From positions 1-64,000 of the forward strand of contig SUVW01000015.1 of NCBI GenBank assembly GCA_015061815.1: a stretch of DNA of 64,000 bases. The letters are read 5' to 3'. Position numbers and translations under genes: made by a program. Source of the stretch: Lentisphaerota bacterium. Its GTDB lineage: Bacteria; Verrucomicrobiota; Lentisphaeria; Victivallales; Victivallaceae. Positions 52,893 to 62,037 of the stretch are shown here, one piece after another; positions within the stretch are counted from its first letter, which is position 1; each line of letters starts with the position of its first letter. The notes below the pieces were generated by a model. The model was not told where the DNA came from, ran no database searches, and saw only the letters and a program-made list of their open reading frames with translations.

Positions 52893-54687
52893 ATTTCCGC
52901 CACAACATCCCGGAAATATCCGCATTCATCGGCCAGTCGGTGCGGGCCGAAAGGGAGATGATCCCCGCCTGTACTCCATCCGGGGCGGCGGTGCGTTTGA
53001 ATTGCTGGGTGAAAAACCGTTTGATAAAGAGTTCTTTCACCCTTTGAAGTTCGCAGTCCGGATATTTTCCGGCAAAAGCATTTTGCGCCAGCGCGAAAAG
53101 TTTATCCGGAGCAGAAACCCCGTTGACAAAGTGATACAAATAAAAGTCGTGCAGTTCATAAGCGCCGAGGATATCTTCGGTTTTCTGGGTCAATTCGCCG
53201 TTTTCATCCAAAGGCAGCAACTCCGGGCTGACCGGAGTATCAATAACATCCTGCAATATTTTTCCGCTGCCATCCAGCAAAGTGGCGGCATATCGCAAAA
53301 CCGGAGCGATACAGCTTTTAGGTATACTGGAATTCACCGCGTACATCGCCATCTGGTCACCGTTGAATGTTGACCAGCCCAGCGCGATTTCAGAGAGATC
53401 CCCCGTCCCGATAACGATCCCGTTTTCCTGATTGGCAATATCCATCAGTATCTGGGTGCGTTCCCGGGCCTGACTGTTTTCATAAACGCTGTTTACTTTT
53501 GCCGGGTCATGCCCGATATCGGAAAAGTGCTGCATACAGGCATCGGTAATGGAAATTTCCCGCACTTCGACACCGAAGAGTTCTGCAAGTTTTACGGCAT
53601 TGCTTTTGGTCCGTCCGGTAGTTCCGAATCCGGGCATGGTTACCGCCAGAACCGTTGCCGGTTCCAGGGCATACCGGCGGCAGAGCAGAGCCAGTACCAC
53701 CAGAGCCAAAGTTGAATCCAAACCGCCGGAAATTCCCAGAACCATCTTTTTTGCTCCGCATCGGAGTAATCTTTCACCCAGACCGGTGATCTGCAGTTCC
53801 AGAGTTTCCTGACAGAATTTTGCAGTTTCTTCCGGTGTTTCCGGTAAAAACGGATTCTGCGGGTTGTAAAGATACCTGAAGTCCGGAGCTTGCGGTATTG
53901 CGGACAGCTGTACCCGGTCAACGGCAGGTGACAGCGGCAAACGCATCTGGGCATGATTTATTTTGTCCAGGTCGATATCGGCATATATCACTCCGGCTCC
54001 GGCCGCCGGAGCCGGACGGACAGCGGCAGTTTTGCCCCGGTCACAGATGATAATTCCGCCGCCGTAAACCATGTCGCCGGTGGATTCACCGCTTCCGGCA
54101 AATGCTGCAGCGGTCACTCCGGAAATCTGATCGCTTATCGCGCGGAAAAAACGTTCATTTTTTTTCCATTTTCCGGGGACAGATGCTTCTGCGCCGCAGA
54201 AAAGCTGCAATTGAGCCGCCGGGAATTCCGGCATGTCACCGGCGAAATTCACCGAAAAGGCTAAATTCCCGTCATCGAAAACCTTTCCGGCAGGATAAAA
54301 TCCGGAATTTTCCGGCACGATACCGGTAAAAAACGGCAGTTCCGGAGTTTTCCTGACGACCAATCCGGCGATCCGGCCGTTTTGGGCAACAGCGGCACAC
54401 TCCAGAAGTTTTCCGCCGGTCAGGAGAGGTAAACCGAATACCGCCGGTACGTTCCCGGTGGCGGCGGCAAATTTTTCCGCTTCTGCTTTGGCTGAATCCA
54501 GCAGGAATGGCTGTTGAAAGAGGATGCCGCAACTTTTACCGGTCACCGCCAAAGCAGGAAAAAGCACCAGTGAAGCATGGTTTTTTACTGCTTGAGCATA
54601 AGCATCGGTCATAACTGACACATTGAAACAAGTGTCTGCCGGATGCAAATCCGGTGACACAGCGGCTATCCGGTAGATATTGAACAT
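52891..54687 (-). CDS. nadE: NAD synthetase with degenerate glutaminase domain
   Basis: 598 aa, two domains. The C-terminal synthetase is complete: LGISGGLDSTLALVVL with the SGGLDS loop at 320-325, MPGFGTTGRTKSNA, and NGIVIGTGDLSEIALGWSTFNGDQM. The N-terminal 250 residues are a nitrilase fold that should strip ammonia from glutamine, but the catalytic triad is broken: the Glu of FPE-x-x-x-TGY is Ala45 (FPALAVTGK), the Cys of ICED is Ala149 (NFAGDMP); only the Lys (K113) remains. The enzyme probably uses free ammonia or another amidase. Separated by three bases from apbE and co-transcribed with ileS. Confidence 0.9.
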   Translation of the reverse strand: MFNIYRIAAVSPDLHPADTCFNVSVMTDAYAQAVKNHASLVLFPALAVTGKSCGILFQQPFLLDSAKAEAEKFAAATGNVPAVFGLPLLTGGKLLECAAVAQNGRIAGLVVRKTPELPFFTGIVPENSGFYPAGKVFDDGNLAFSVNFAGDMPEFPAAQLQLFCGAEASVPGKWKKNERFFRAISDQISGVTAAAFAGSGESTGDMVYGGGIIICDRGKTAAVRPAPAAGAGVIYADIDLDKINHAQMRLPLSPAVDRVQLSAIPQAPDFRYLYNPQNPFLPETPEETAKFCQETLELQITGLGERLLRCGAKKMVLGISGGLDSTLALVVLALLCRRYALEPATVLAVTMPGFGTTGRTKSNAVKLAELFGVEVREISITDACMQHFSDIGHDPAKVNSVYENSQARERTQILMDIANQENGIVIGTGDLSEIALGWSTFNGDQMAMYAVNSSIPKSCIAPVLRYAATLLDGSGKILQDVIDTPVSPELLPLDENGELTQKTEDILGAYELHDFYLYHFVNGVSAPDKLFALAQNAFAGKYPDCELQRVKELFIKRFFTQQFKRTAAPDGVQAGIISLSARTDWPMNADISGMLWRK

Positions 54688-54690
54688 GTT

Positions 54691-55695
54691 TTACCTCGTA
54701 AAATAGACCAGAGTTTCCGGTGAAATTTTCTGTATTTTTTCGGCGGCTTCTTCACCGCCAAGCGCACAGGCAGTGGAAAAAATATCGGCATCCATAGCAT
54801 TGGCGGATATGACACTTACCGCACAAACTGTTGCCGGACGCCCGGTTTTAGGCGAGATGATGTGTCCGTAACGCTGACCGTTGATAGTGACAAATCTTTC
54901 GTAATCTCCGGAACTGGACACCGCATGACCGGGAGGAACACTCAACGGTTTATCCAGTACATTTTTCCGGTCATGAGGATCGCGGATCGCCACCCGGTAA
55001 AATTTTCTTCCCGGCGGCGGAGCTGCAAGCATCCGCAAATTGCCGCCGATATCGATTACTCCGGAGGATATCCCCGCTGCTTTGATCGCTTCGGCCGCCC
55101 GGTCGGCAGCGTAACCTTTGGCGATGCCGCCCATATCCAGAGCCATGCCGGGAACAGTAAGCAGCACTGTCCGTTGCTGCTCATTGAGAATGACTTTGTC
55201 GAACCCGACCATTTTCAGGGTTTTCTTTATTTCAGCATCAGACGGCGGCATATCCCGGTGATTCTGATAGAATCCCCAGAGATCCATCAACGGTTTGACT
55301 GTGATATCGAAATATCCGCCGGTCTCTTCCCAGGCCTTTTTTGACCGGGTCAGCAACTCCCACATTTCGGGGGAACAGGCAAACGGCGCACTTGCCGCAG
55401 TTTCGTTGAGGCGGGATAATTCACTGGCCGGATTGTAGAGCGAGCAAAGTTCATTGACCGCCTGAAACTCCTGATAGGCCAGTTTATAGGCCAGATCAAG
55501 ATCTTTTTCCGAAGAATATACCGACACTTTGGCAATAGTACCGAGAGCCGGAAATTCCGCTTTGAGGCTGCGGGGTTTGGCAGCGGTAAAATACCGGATC
55601 ACCGGCAATATCAGCACCGCCACCGCGATCGCGGTGGCGACTGCTGCAAATTTCCAGTAGATACCCGGAGCGTTTTTTTTACGCGCGCTTGACAT
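54691..55695 (-). CDS. apbE: FAD:protein FMN transferase
   Basis: 334 aa with an N-terminal membrane anchor (VATAIAVAVLILPVIRYF). Attaches FMN to Thr/Ser of periplasmic or membrane flavoproteins such as Nqr/Rnf subunits. Landmarks: FPALGTIAKVSVYS near the start, ALDMGGIAKGYAADRAAE (FAD/Mg site), VSSSGDYERF, YGHIISPKTGRPA, and AMDADIFSTACALGG with the metal Asp. It begins 17 bases inside the end of ileS. The target flavoprotein is not in this window. Confidence 0.9.
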   Translation of the reverse strand: MSSARKKNAPGIYWKFAAVATAIAVAVLILPVIRYFTAAKPRSLKAEFPALGTIAKVSVYSSEKDLDLAYKLAYQEFQAVNELCSLYNPASELSRLNETAASAPFACSPEMWELLTRSKKAWEETGGYFDITVKPLMDLWGFYQNHRDMPPSDAEIKKTLKMVGFDKVILNEQQRTVLLTVPGMALDMGGIAKGYAADRAAEAIKAAGISSGVIDIGGNLRMLAAPPPGRKFYRVAIRDPHDRKNVLDKPLSVPPGHAVSSSGDYERFVTINGQRYGHIISPKTGRPATVCAVSVISANAMDADIFSTACALGGEEAAEKIQKISPETLVYFTR

Positions 55696-58600
55696 CGACT
55701 TTTATCTCAACACCGTTTACATCCAGAACCGTTTCACCGGCTCCCGGCTGGAAGCGCAATGCCAGAATTTCACTGATGATATATTCCCGGTGAGTTTCAA
55801 GCATGGCACAGATTTTTTCATCAGCCTGATAGGTCACTTCGATACGGTCAGTTACTTCAAAACCGCTTTCTTTGCGGAGGTTTTGCAGCTTGCTGACCAG
55901 CTCGCGGGCCATCCCTTCAGCTTCCAATTCCGGAGAGAGGGCGGTTTCCAGAGCGATGGTGACACCGCTTTCGCTGGCGGCGACCAATCCGGGACGCTCT
56001 TCGCGCTGAATGATAAGATCATCGGCACTGATTGCCGCTGTTGAACCGTCGGAAAGGGTGATATTCAGTGAGTTTCCGCCCAGAATAGCCGAAATTTCAG
56101 CGGCGTTGAGACTGGCGATCTTGGCGGCGGCAAGTTTCATCTCCTTGCCCAGACGTGCGCCGAGAGCTTTGAAGTTGGCTTTGCAGGAACGTTTGACCAG
56201 TTGTTCCTCATCATCACAGAAGTCGACAGATTTTACATTCAGTTCCTCTGCGATGATTTTGGCTGTGCCGCAAAGCATCTCTCTTTCACCGGCACTTCCG
56301 AGTGCCAATATCGCCCGGGCCAGCGGCTGACGGACCTTGAGATTGTTGGCGGTGCGCAGGAAACGCCCTTGAGAAACCGCAAGCATGGTCAGAGCCATCT
56401 GTTTTTCCAGATATTCATCGCGGCAGTCATCCGGTTCCGGATAGTCGCAGAGATGGACGGAATCGGGCATCCCCGGAGTCTTTATAGCCTGATAGATCGC
56501 TTCGGTCGTGAACGGAATAAACGGAGCTGCAGTCTTGGCAAATACCAGCAAAACGTAATGCAGAGTCTGATAAGCTTCCAACTTATCCGCATCGGAATCG
56601 CTCTTCCAGAAGCGGCGGCGGCTGCGGCGGATGTACCAGTTGGTCAGGTCATCAATGAATTTGGCAAACCGGTTTGCTGCTTTCTGCAGGTTGTAGTTGT
56701 CCATTTCGGCACGGATCTCACTGACCATCTGGGAGAGCGAACTCAAAATCCAGCGGTCAAGCACGTTGGCCGGAGCGGCCGGCGGTTTTACTTCGCCTTC
56801 GCCGGGGTCATAACCGTCAACATTTGCGTAGGTGGTGAAAAACGACAGAGCGTTCCACATCGGGATCATCACGCCGCGCAGGATCTCTTTGACTCCGTTT
56901 TCTGAAAATTTGAGGTCTTCCGCACGGACCACCTGACTGCCCAGCATGAAAAGGCGCAATGCATCGGCACCGCACCGGTCGATCACATCGTTGGGGTCGG
57001 GGTAATTTTTCTTGCGTTTGGACATCTTCTGGCCGTCTTCAGCAAGGATCAAGCCATTGACCACCACGTTGCGGTAGGGCGATTTGCCGAAAAGACAGAC
57101 GCCCAGCACCATAAGCGTGTAGAACCAGCCCCGGGTCTGATCGAGCCCTTCGGCGATGAAGTCAGCGGGGAAATTCTTTTCAAAATGTTCTTTGTTTTCA
57201 AACGGATAATGCACTTGAGCATAGGGCATCGCTCCGGATTCAAACCAGCAGTCCAGCACCTCCGGCGTGCGGTGGTAAGTTTTTCCGTCTTTACGGATAA
57301 CTATCTTATCAATGAAGTGCTTGTGCAGATCGGAAACCTTTTCTCCGGAAAGTTCTTCCAATTCGGCAACACTGCCAACGCAGATCCGGTCTTCCGGGTC
57401 ATCGTCATTGATCCAGACCGGGATGCACGAACCCCAGAAACGGTTGCGGCTGATATTCCAGTCGCGGGCATTGAGCAGCCAGTTGCCGAAGCGTTTGCCG
57501 CCGACATAATCCGGCTGCCAGCGTACCGGTTCATTGGCAGCGGCCAGTTTTTCATGGAGATCTTCGACTTTTACATACCAGGCTTCAATGGCACGGTAGA
57601 TCAGCGGAGTATCCGTGCGGTCGCAGAAGGGATAACTGTGAGTGATCGTGGCCTGATGGACCAGTTTGCCCTCTTCTTTCAGGCGGCGGATGATCTCTCT
57701 GTCGCAATCTTTGCAGAATTTCCCGGCGTACTCCGGAACCTTGTCCGTAAAGTTGCAGGAACTGTCCAGCGGATCGGCAATGACCATGATCCCCGCTTCC
57801 CGGCAGACCCGGAAGTCATCTTCTCCGTATGCCGGGGCGATATGCACCAGACCGACACCGTCATCAATGGATACATAATCATCGTTGAGCACCCGGAAGG
57901 CACCTTCAGCGGCAAACTCTTTGAAGTAGGGGAAAAGCGGTTCGTAAGTCCAGTTTTTGAGGTCACTGCCTTTTAATTCAGCAACGATTTCAAAATCTTC
58001 CTCTTTGCGGAAAAGGGTGGATATCCGGGCTTTGGCCATGACGTAACACGCTTTGGCCGGATCGGTAAGATCCCGGACAACGCAATAATCGACCTGCGCT
58101 CCGGCGCAGATGGCGAGGTTTTCCGGAAGTGTCCAGGGCGTGGTGGTCCAGATGAGCAGGAAGGTTTCCCCCCATGCGCTGTCAGCTCCGGAAGTTACTT
58201 TCGCTCTGACGGTAACCGCCGGATCCTGCACATCTTTGTAGTTGCTCCCGGCTTCAAAGTTGGACAATGGAGTTGAGAGTTTCCAGGAGTACGGCATGAT
58301 CCGGTAACTCTTATACACCCGACCCTGATCCCACAACTGTTTGAATACCCACCAGATAGACTCCATGAATTGCGGATTCATCGTTTTGTAGTCATTGTCG
58401 AAGTCCACCCAGCGGCCCATACGGGTGACGGTTCTGCGCCATTCGCCGACGTAACGGAGCACCATTGAACGGCACTGCTCGTTGAATTTATCAACTCCGA
58501 ACTCCCGGATCTCATGGGCTCCGTTGATATTCAGAGCATCCTGCGCCAGAGCTTCGATCGGCAGACCGTGAGTATCCCAGCCGAAACGTCTTTCCACATG

Positions 58601-58834
58601 TTTGCCCAGCATGGTCTGATAACGGGGCACGACATCTTTGATCGTGCCGGCCAGCAGATGGCCGTAGTGGGGCAGCCCGGTGGCAAACGGAGGTCCGTCA
58701 TAAAATACGAATTCATCCTTGCCCTGCCGCTGGTCAAGAGATTTTTTAAAAGTGCCGTTTTCTTCCCAAAATTTCAGGATTTCCTGCTCCATCTCCGGGA
58801 AGTCCACCTGATTGGAGATGTTTTTGAATTTCAT
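55679..58834 (-). CDS. ileS: Isoleucyl-tRNA synthetase, eukaryote-like class
   Basis: Charges tRNA-Ile. 1051 aa, longer than the E. coli type (about 940). HIGH-type motif PHYGHLLAG at 56-64, signature WDTHGLPIE, and KMSKRKKNYPDP from residue 603. The C-terminal part with FEVTDRIEVTYQADEK is the type-2 (eukaryote-like) extension, a group often less sensitive to mupirocin. First gene of an operon with apbE and nadE; a consensus promoter is at 58948-58976. Start at 58834, ATG with CAGG-type site upstream. Confidence 0.95.
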   Translation of the reverse strand: MKFKNISNQVDFPEMEQEILKFWEENGTFKKSLDQRQGKDEFVFYDGPPFATGLPHYGHLLAGTIKDVVPRYQTMLGKHVERRFGWDTHGLPIEALAQDALNINGAHEIREFGVDKFNEQCRSMVLRYVGEWRRTVTRMGRWVDFDNDYKTMNPQFMESIWWVFKQLWDQGRVYKSYRIMPYSWKLSTPLSNFEAGSNYKDVQDPAVTVRAKVTSGADSAWGETFLLIWTTTPWTLPENLAICAGAQVDYCVVRDLTDPAKACYVMAKARISTLFRKEEDFEIVAELKGSDLKNWTYEPLFPYFKEFAAEGAFRVLNDDYVSIDDGVGLVHIAPAYGEDDFRVCREAGIMVIADPLDSSCNFTDKVPEYAGKFCKDCDREIIRRLKEEGKLVHQATITHSYPFCDRTDTPLIYRAIEAWYVKVEDLHEKLAAANEPVRWQPDYVGGKRFGNWLLNARDWNISRNRFWGSCIPVWINDDDPEDRICVGSVAELEELSGEKVSDLHKHFIDKIVIRKDGKTYHRTPEVLDCWFESGAMPYAQVHYPFENKEHFEKNFPADFIAEGLDQTRGWFYTLMVLGVCLFGKSPYRNVVVNGLILAEDGQKMSKRKKNYPDPNDVIDRCGADALRLFMLGSQVVRAEDLKFSENGVKEILRGVMIPMWNALSFFTTYANVDGYDPGEGEVKPPAAPANVLDRWILSSLSQMVSEIRAEMDNYNLQKAANRFAKFIDDLTNWYIRRSRRRFWKSDSDADKLEAYQTLHYVLLVFAKTAAPFIPFTTEAIYQAIKTPGMPDSVHLCDYPEPDDCRDEYLEKQMALTMLAVSQGRFLRTANNLKVRQPLARAILALGSAGEREMLCGTAKIIAEELNVKSVDFCDDEEQLVKRSCKANFKALGARLGKEMKLAAAKIASLNAAEISAILGGNSLNITLSDGSTAAISADDLIIQREERPGLVAASESGVTIALETALSPELEAEGMARELVSKLQNLRKESGFEVTDRIEVTYQADEKICAMLETHREYIISEILALRFQPGAGETVLDVNGVEIKVDVKRA

Positions 58835-58947
58835 TTACCTGTTTCTCCTGCAAATTAAAACATCAATAAGGCTGATTTCAAGAGTTTTCCGGACTTTTGA
58901 AATCCTGCCTTGTCACAGAATATATTATCCAAAATATAATATTACTT

Positions 58948-58976
58948 AATATAACTCCGAACCCCGCCGTTGTCAA
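58948..58976 (-). promoter_or_regulatory. Consensus promoter of the ileS operon
   Basis: Minus strand: TTGACA (perfect), 17 bases, TATATT. It leaves a leader of about 105 bases. No T-box motif is seen in it. Confidence 0.75.
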
Positions 58977-59048
58977 TCGTTTACCGGCGAAAAAAACTCC
59001 TTATGGAGATGAAAATGAAAAAGAATCATTAAAATTTACCAAAGGCAC

Positions 59049-59076
59049 TTGAAAAAATCCGTCTGCACGCTAAATT
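59049..59076 (+). promoter_or_regulatory. Promoter of the 59190-61248 operon
   Basis: TTGAAA, 16 bases, TAAATT, about 110 bases before the first start codon. The -10 is only fair. The remainder of the 355-bp gap 58835-59189 is AT-rich and without genes. Confidence 0.4.
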
Positions 59077-59189
59077 AAATGGGTGTGTGATCGGGGCGAA
59101 TCCGGAAGTCTGCAAAGATCGTCGGATCTGTCTCAATGGAAAAAGCGATTTTTATCTACAAAAACAACTGCAGGAGAGAGTGTGATAAA

Positions 59190-59768
59190 ATGAAAAAACT
59201 GTTAGTGATTCTGATGTTCTGTCTGGCGTTTTCCGGAGTGGCAAGAGCCGATATGGTTCCCGGGCGTGATACCAATTGGGGGGAGAAGCTCGCTCTCTAC
59301 ATTCCGAACCGGCTGCTGGATGCTCTGGATCTTTTCAGCGTGACTCTCGGTGTCGGGCCGGTGGTGGAAGCCCGTTTGATGGGAACCCGGCTGGCAGATA
59401 TCGGTGCCGGATTCAGTGCCACGACCTACAAGCTCTATAAAGATCACAACCGTCAGTACGGTATCGGCGTGGAAGAGGGGTGGTACTGGTCATTCATCTT
59501 CGTCGGCGAAGAAGAGTACGCGCTGCGCGAGGGATCGCTGCTGGTGGATAAGTATGTTGAGTGCCGCGCCGGAGTGCCCAATCTGGAAATGCGGGTCTAT
59601 AATTATTTTGAAGGTCCGCGTGACTTCTGGGCGATCGGCGGTTCTCTGGGATTTATTGTTGATGCGGGAGTTTATCTCCATCCGGTCGAATGGGTGGACT
59701 TCGCTCTCGGATTTTTCCTGGTCGATATCCGCGAAGATGATCTGAATTTTGATTCATTCGACCGTTGA
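59190..59768 (+). CDS. Hypothetical exported protein, 192 aa
   Basis: From the ATG at 59190 a signal peptide is evident (MKKLLVILMFCLAFSGVARA). The mature part is rich in Gly, Tyr, Trp and Phe in alternating strands (FSVTLGVGPVVEARLMG, YGIGVEEGWYWSFIFVGEEEY, GFIVDAGVYLHPVEWVDFALG), which suggests a small beta-structured, perhaps outer-membrane-associated, protein. No family is recognised. Six bases separate its stop from the ATG of the YkgJ gene. Confidence 0.7.
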   Translation: MKKLLVILMFCLAFSGVARADMVPGRDTNWGEKLALYIPNRLLDALDLFSVTLGVGPVVEARLMGTRLADIGAGFSATTYKLYKDHNRQYGIGVEEGWYWSFIFVGEEEYALREGSLLVDKYVECRAGVPNLEMRVYNYFEGPRDFWAIGGSLGFIVDAGVYLHPVEWVDFALGFFLVDIREDDLNFDSFDR

Positions 59769-59774
59769 ACGGTG

Positions 59775-60101
59775 ATGAAAAAATTTGTCTGTGCCCGTTG
59801 CGGGGCATGCTGCCGCTGGCCGGGCGCAGTCAAAGTGACCGATGCCGAGGTGGATGCTATCGCAGATCATCTGGGAATGCCGGTGGAGGAGTTTATTGAA
59901 CATCACACGGTCATAACTCCTGACCGTCAGCATCTTTCGCTCTGTGAAAAAGCAAATGGCGAATGCGAATATCTGGCAGCAGATGATAACGGAGCAGCTC
60001 GGTGTCTGATCGATGATGTCAAACCGCAGCAGTGCCGCAACTTCCCGGATAAGTGGAATTTTCCCGGTTGGCAGAAGTTGTGCGCCGGAGGATATAAATG
60101 A
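59775..60101 (+). CDS. YkgJ-family Fe/Zn-cluster protein
   Basis: 108 aa. The cysteine pattern FVCARCGACCRWPG at the N-terminus, CEYL and RCLIDDVKPQQCRNFPDKW later, follows the CxxCxxCC...C...C pattern of the YkgJ (UPF0153) family, thought to bind a metal ion or cluster. Function is unknown. It overlaps gmk by ATGA, which is common in operons of housekeeping genes. Confidence 0.85.
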   Translation: MKKFVCARCGACCRWPGAVKVTDAEVDAIADHLGMPVEEFIEHHTVITPDRQHLSLCEKANGECEYLAADDNGAARCLIDDVKPQQCRNFPDKWNFPGWQKLCAGGYK

Positions 60102-60715
60102 AAAAAAATGGTGATCTGATCGTGATTTCCGGCCCCAGTGGAGTCGGGAAGTCCACTTTGGTCAAAGCGGCAATGGCTCAATTGCCGGATTTGCGTTTTT
60201 CAGTTTCCTGTACCACCCGCGCTCCCCGCGCCGGAGAGGTCAATGGTCAGGCATATTATTTTTTGAGCGAAGAGGAGTTCTCGCGCCGTTTGGAAAACGG
60301 GGAATTTCTGGAACATGCCGGGGTTTTCAAACACCGTTACGGAACGCTTAAAAGCGAAGTGCTGGAGCGCATTGTCCGCAATGAAGAAGTTTTGCTGGAT
60401 ATTGACGTGCAGGGCGCACGCCAGATCCGGCAGGCCGCTGAAAGTGATCCGGTGATCCGCAATGCAGCAGTGTTTATTCTCATCGCTCCCCCATCTCTGG
60501 AAACGTTGCGGGAAAGATTGACCGCACGCAACAGCGAAACTGCCGAGCAGTTGGAAATCAGGCTGGCCGGAGCAAAAAATGAGTTGAGCAGTTTCCGGAT
60601 ATATGATTATCTGGTCATAAATGATGATTTGGAAAAAGCCGCCGGAGAGTTGACCGGTATTTTGAAGTCGATCCGGCTGCGGACCGCCAATATCCGGGAG
60701 GAGCTGTTCCAGTGA
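60098..60715 (+). CDS. gmk: Guanylate kinase
   Basis: Converts GMP to GDP with ATP. 205 aa, standard. P-loop SGPSGVGKST at 11-20, SCTTRAPRAGEVNGQAYYF (GMP-binding), YGTLKSEVLERI, LLDIDVQGARQIR and FILIAPPSLETLRERLTAR all in order. GGAGGA precedes the start. Overlaps coaC by four bases (GTGA). Confidence 0.96.
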   Translation: MKKNGDLIVISGPSGVGKSTLVKAAMAQLPDLRFSVSCTTRAPRAGEVNGQAYYFLSEEEFSRRLENGEFLEHAGVFKHRYGTLKSEVLERIVRNEEVLLDIDVQGARQIRQAAESDPVIRNAAVFILIAPPSLETLRERLTARNSETAEQLEIRLAGAKNELSSFRIYDYLVINDDLEKAAGELTGILKSIRLRTANIREELFQ

Positions 60716-61248
60716 AAGAGAAAAAGTTGATCGTTCTCGGAGTGACCGGCAGCATCGCGGCTTATAAAGCTGCGGATTTGTGCAGTAAATTGGCCAAAAG
60801 CTATGATGTTCAGGTGATAATGACGGAAAATGCCTGCCGCTTCGTTTCTCCGGTGACTTTCCGGACCCTCTCCCGCCGGCCGGTGATAACGACCCTTTGG
60901 GAAGATGAGTCGCAGTGGCGGCCGCGTCATGTTGAATTGGCCGATGAAGCGGAACTTTTTGCAGTAGTTCCGGCAACGGCGAATTTCATCGCCAAGGCCG
61001 CCGGCGGGATCGCTGATGATGCCTTATCGACATTCGCGGCAACTTTTTCCGGGAAAACCGTTATCGCTCCGGCTATGAACCCGAAAATGTGGGCTCACCC
61101 CGCCTGTGTGGATAATTGCCGAATCCTCCGGGAGCGAGGAGTCATTTTTGCCGGACCGGTTTCAGGGAATGTCGCCTGCGGTGCCGCCGGAACCGGAAGA
61201 ATGATCGAAGTTCCGGAAATAATGGATGTAGTTGCCGGAAATCTCTGA
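60712..61248 (+). CDS. coaC: Phosphopantothenoylcysteine decarboxylase, stand-alone CoaC domain
   Basis: 178 aa starting with GTG at 60712. Decarboxylates phosphopantothenoylcysteine in CoA synthesis using FMN. LGVTGSIAAYKAADLCSKL opens the flavoprotein fold, HVELAD holds the catalytic His, PAMNPKMW the substrate loop, and NVACGAAGTGRM the flap with the reactive Cys. The CoaB synthetase half usually fused behind it is absent here and nothing similar lies nearby, so CoaB must be encoded elsewhere. Confidence 0.9.
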   Translation: MKEKKLIVLGVTGSIAAYKAADLCSKLAKSYDVQVIMTENACRFVSPVTFRTLSRRPVITTLWEDESQWRPRHVELADEAELFAVVPATANFIAKAAGGIADDALSTFAATFSGKTVIAPAMNPKMWAHPACVDNCRILRERGVIFAGPVSGNVACGAAGTGRMIEVPEIMDVVAGNL

Positions 61249-61305
61249 AAGAGTGCGGAAAAGTACGGGAAAAAGAGAAAAAACGGTTTATTTTTTAATA
61301 AAAAT

Positions 61306-61334
61306 TTGCAAAATGGCATAAGTTGTGCTATTTT
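61306..61334 (+). promoter_or_regulatory. Promoter of the rplM-rpsI operon
   Basis: TTGCAA, 17 bases, TATTTT, with GTGC before the -10 (extended -10). Confidence 0.6.
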
Positions 61335-61339
61335 AATAG

Positions 61340-61599
61340 AATTCCAGTATGCGGGAACGTTTTACCGGGGCGCACCCGATCATCGCGCCGCCGCAAAATG
61401 CCGCATGGGAATGTTGACGCGTACCGGGAGTCGGGCAGAGTGCTTGCAGAGTACAGAGATGTGTTTCTGCAGAGATATCGGTCGCTGGAGGCAGTGGCGG
61501 ATATTCTTGCCGGAGTGCGAAAAACGGCAGAATTCTGTTGGATACTTTCAGGTGTACGCATAAGTTCTGACTGAAAATTTTTATCAGGTAGATTGAAAA
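61340..61599 (+). other. 260-base leader of rplM with a possible small ORF
   Basis: Between the predicted start of transcription and rplM. It holds a frame from ATG 61398 to 61574 (58 codons, including YRESGRVLAEYRDVFLQRYR and EAVADILAGVRKTAEFCW) whose helical composition and codon use look protein-like, but it has no ribosome site. A 22-codon frame begins at 61349. Alternatively the stretch is an RNA leader for ribosomal-protein feedback; I recognise no known L13 leader fold. Confidence 0.35.
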
Positions 61600-62034
61600 A
61601 TGAAAACTTATTTGGCTAAAGTCGGGGAAATCAAGCCGGAGTGCTTGCTTTTCGACGCTTCTGAATTGCCCGTAGGCCGTTTGGCGGTCCGCATCGCCAA
61701 TGCTCTGCGCGGCAAAGATAAACCGACCTATACTCCGCATATCGATACCGGAGCATTCGTCATTGTCATCAACGCTTCCAAAGCGGTCTTCACCGGCCAC
61801 AAAAATGAACGCAAAGTTTATGTGGACTATTCCGGTTACCGCAGCGGCAGAACCGAAACCACCGCTGACAAAGTGCGTGAATCCAATCCTGAACGTCTGA
61901 TCAAAGATGCTGTTTGGGGCATGATGCCGCACGGTCGTCTCGGTCGCGCTCAATTTGCGAAATTGAAAGTTTATGCCGGTGCTGAACATCCGCATGCCGC
62001 GCAGAAGCCTGTAAAAGTCAATCTGGAGAAGTAA
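61600..62034 (+). CDS. rplM: 50S ribosomal protein L13
   Basis: 144 aa, standard length. LFDASELPVGRLAVRIANALRGKDKPTYTPH (in parts), VYVDYSGYRSG, RLIKDAVWGMMPHGRLGRAQF and LKVYAGAEHPHAAQKP are the L13 landmarks. Directly followed by rpsI as in most bacteria. Confidence 0.97.
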   Translation: MKTYLAKVGEIKPECLLFDASELPVGRLAVRIANALRGKDKPTYTPHIDTGAFVIVINASKAVFTGHKNERKVYVDYSGYRSGRTETTADKVRESNPERLIKDAVWGMMPHGRLGRAQFAKLKVYAGAEHPHAAQKPVKVNLEK

Positions 62035-62037
62035 ATC

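Noticed and set aside
53002-58858. Plus-strand frames within nadE, apbE and ileS
   Set aside because: Shadows of strongly supported minus-strand genes.
58835-58947. T-box or other riboswitch in the ileS leader
   Set aside because: No T-box sequence, specifier or antiterminator pair found, and T-boxes are typical of Gram-positive bacteria.
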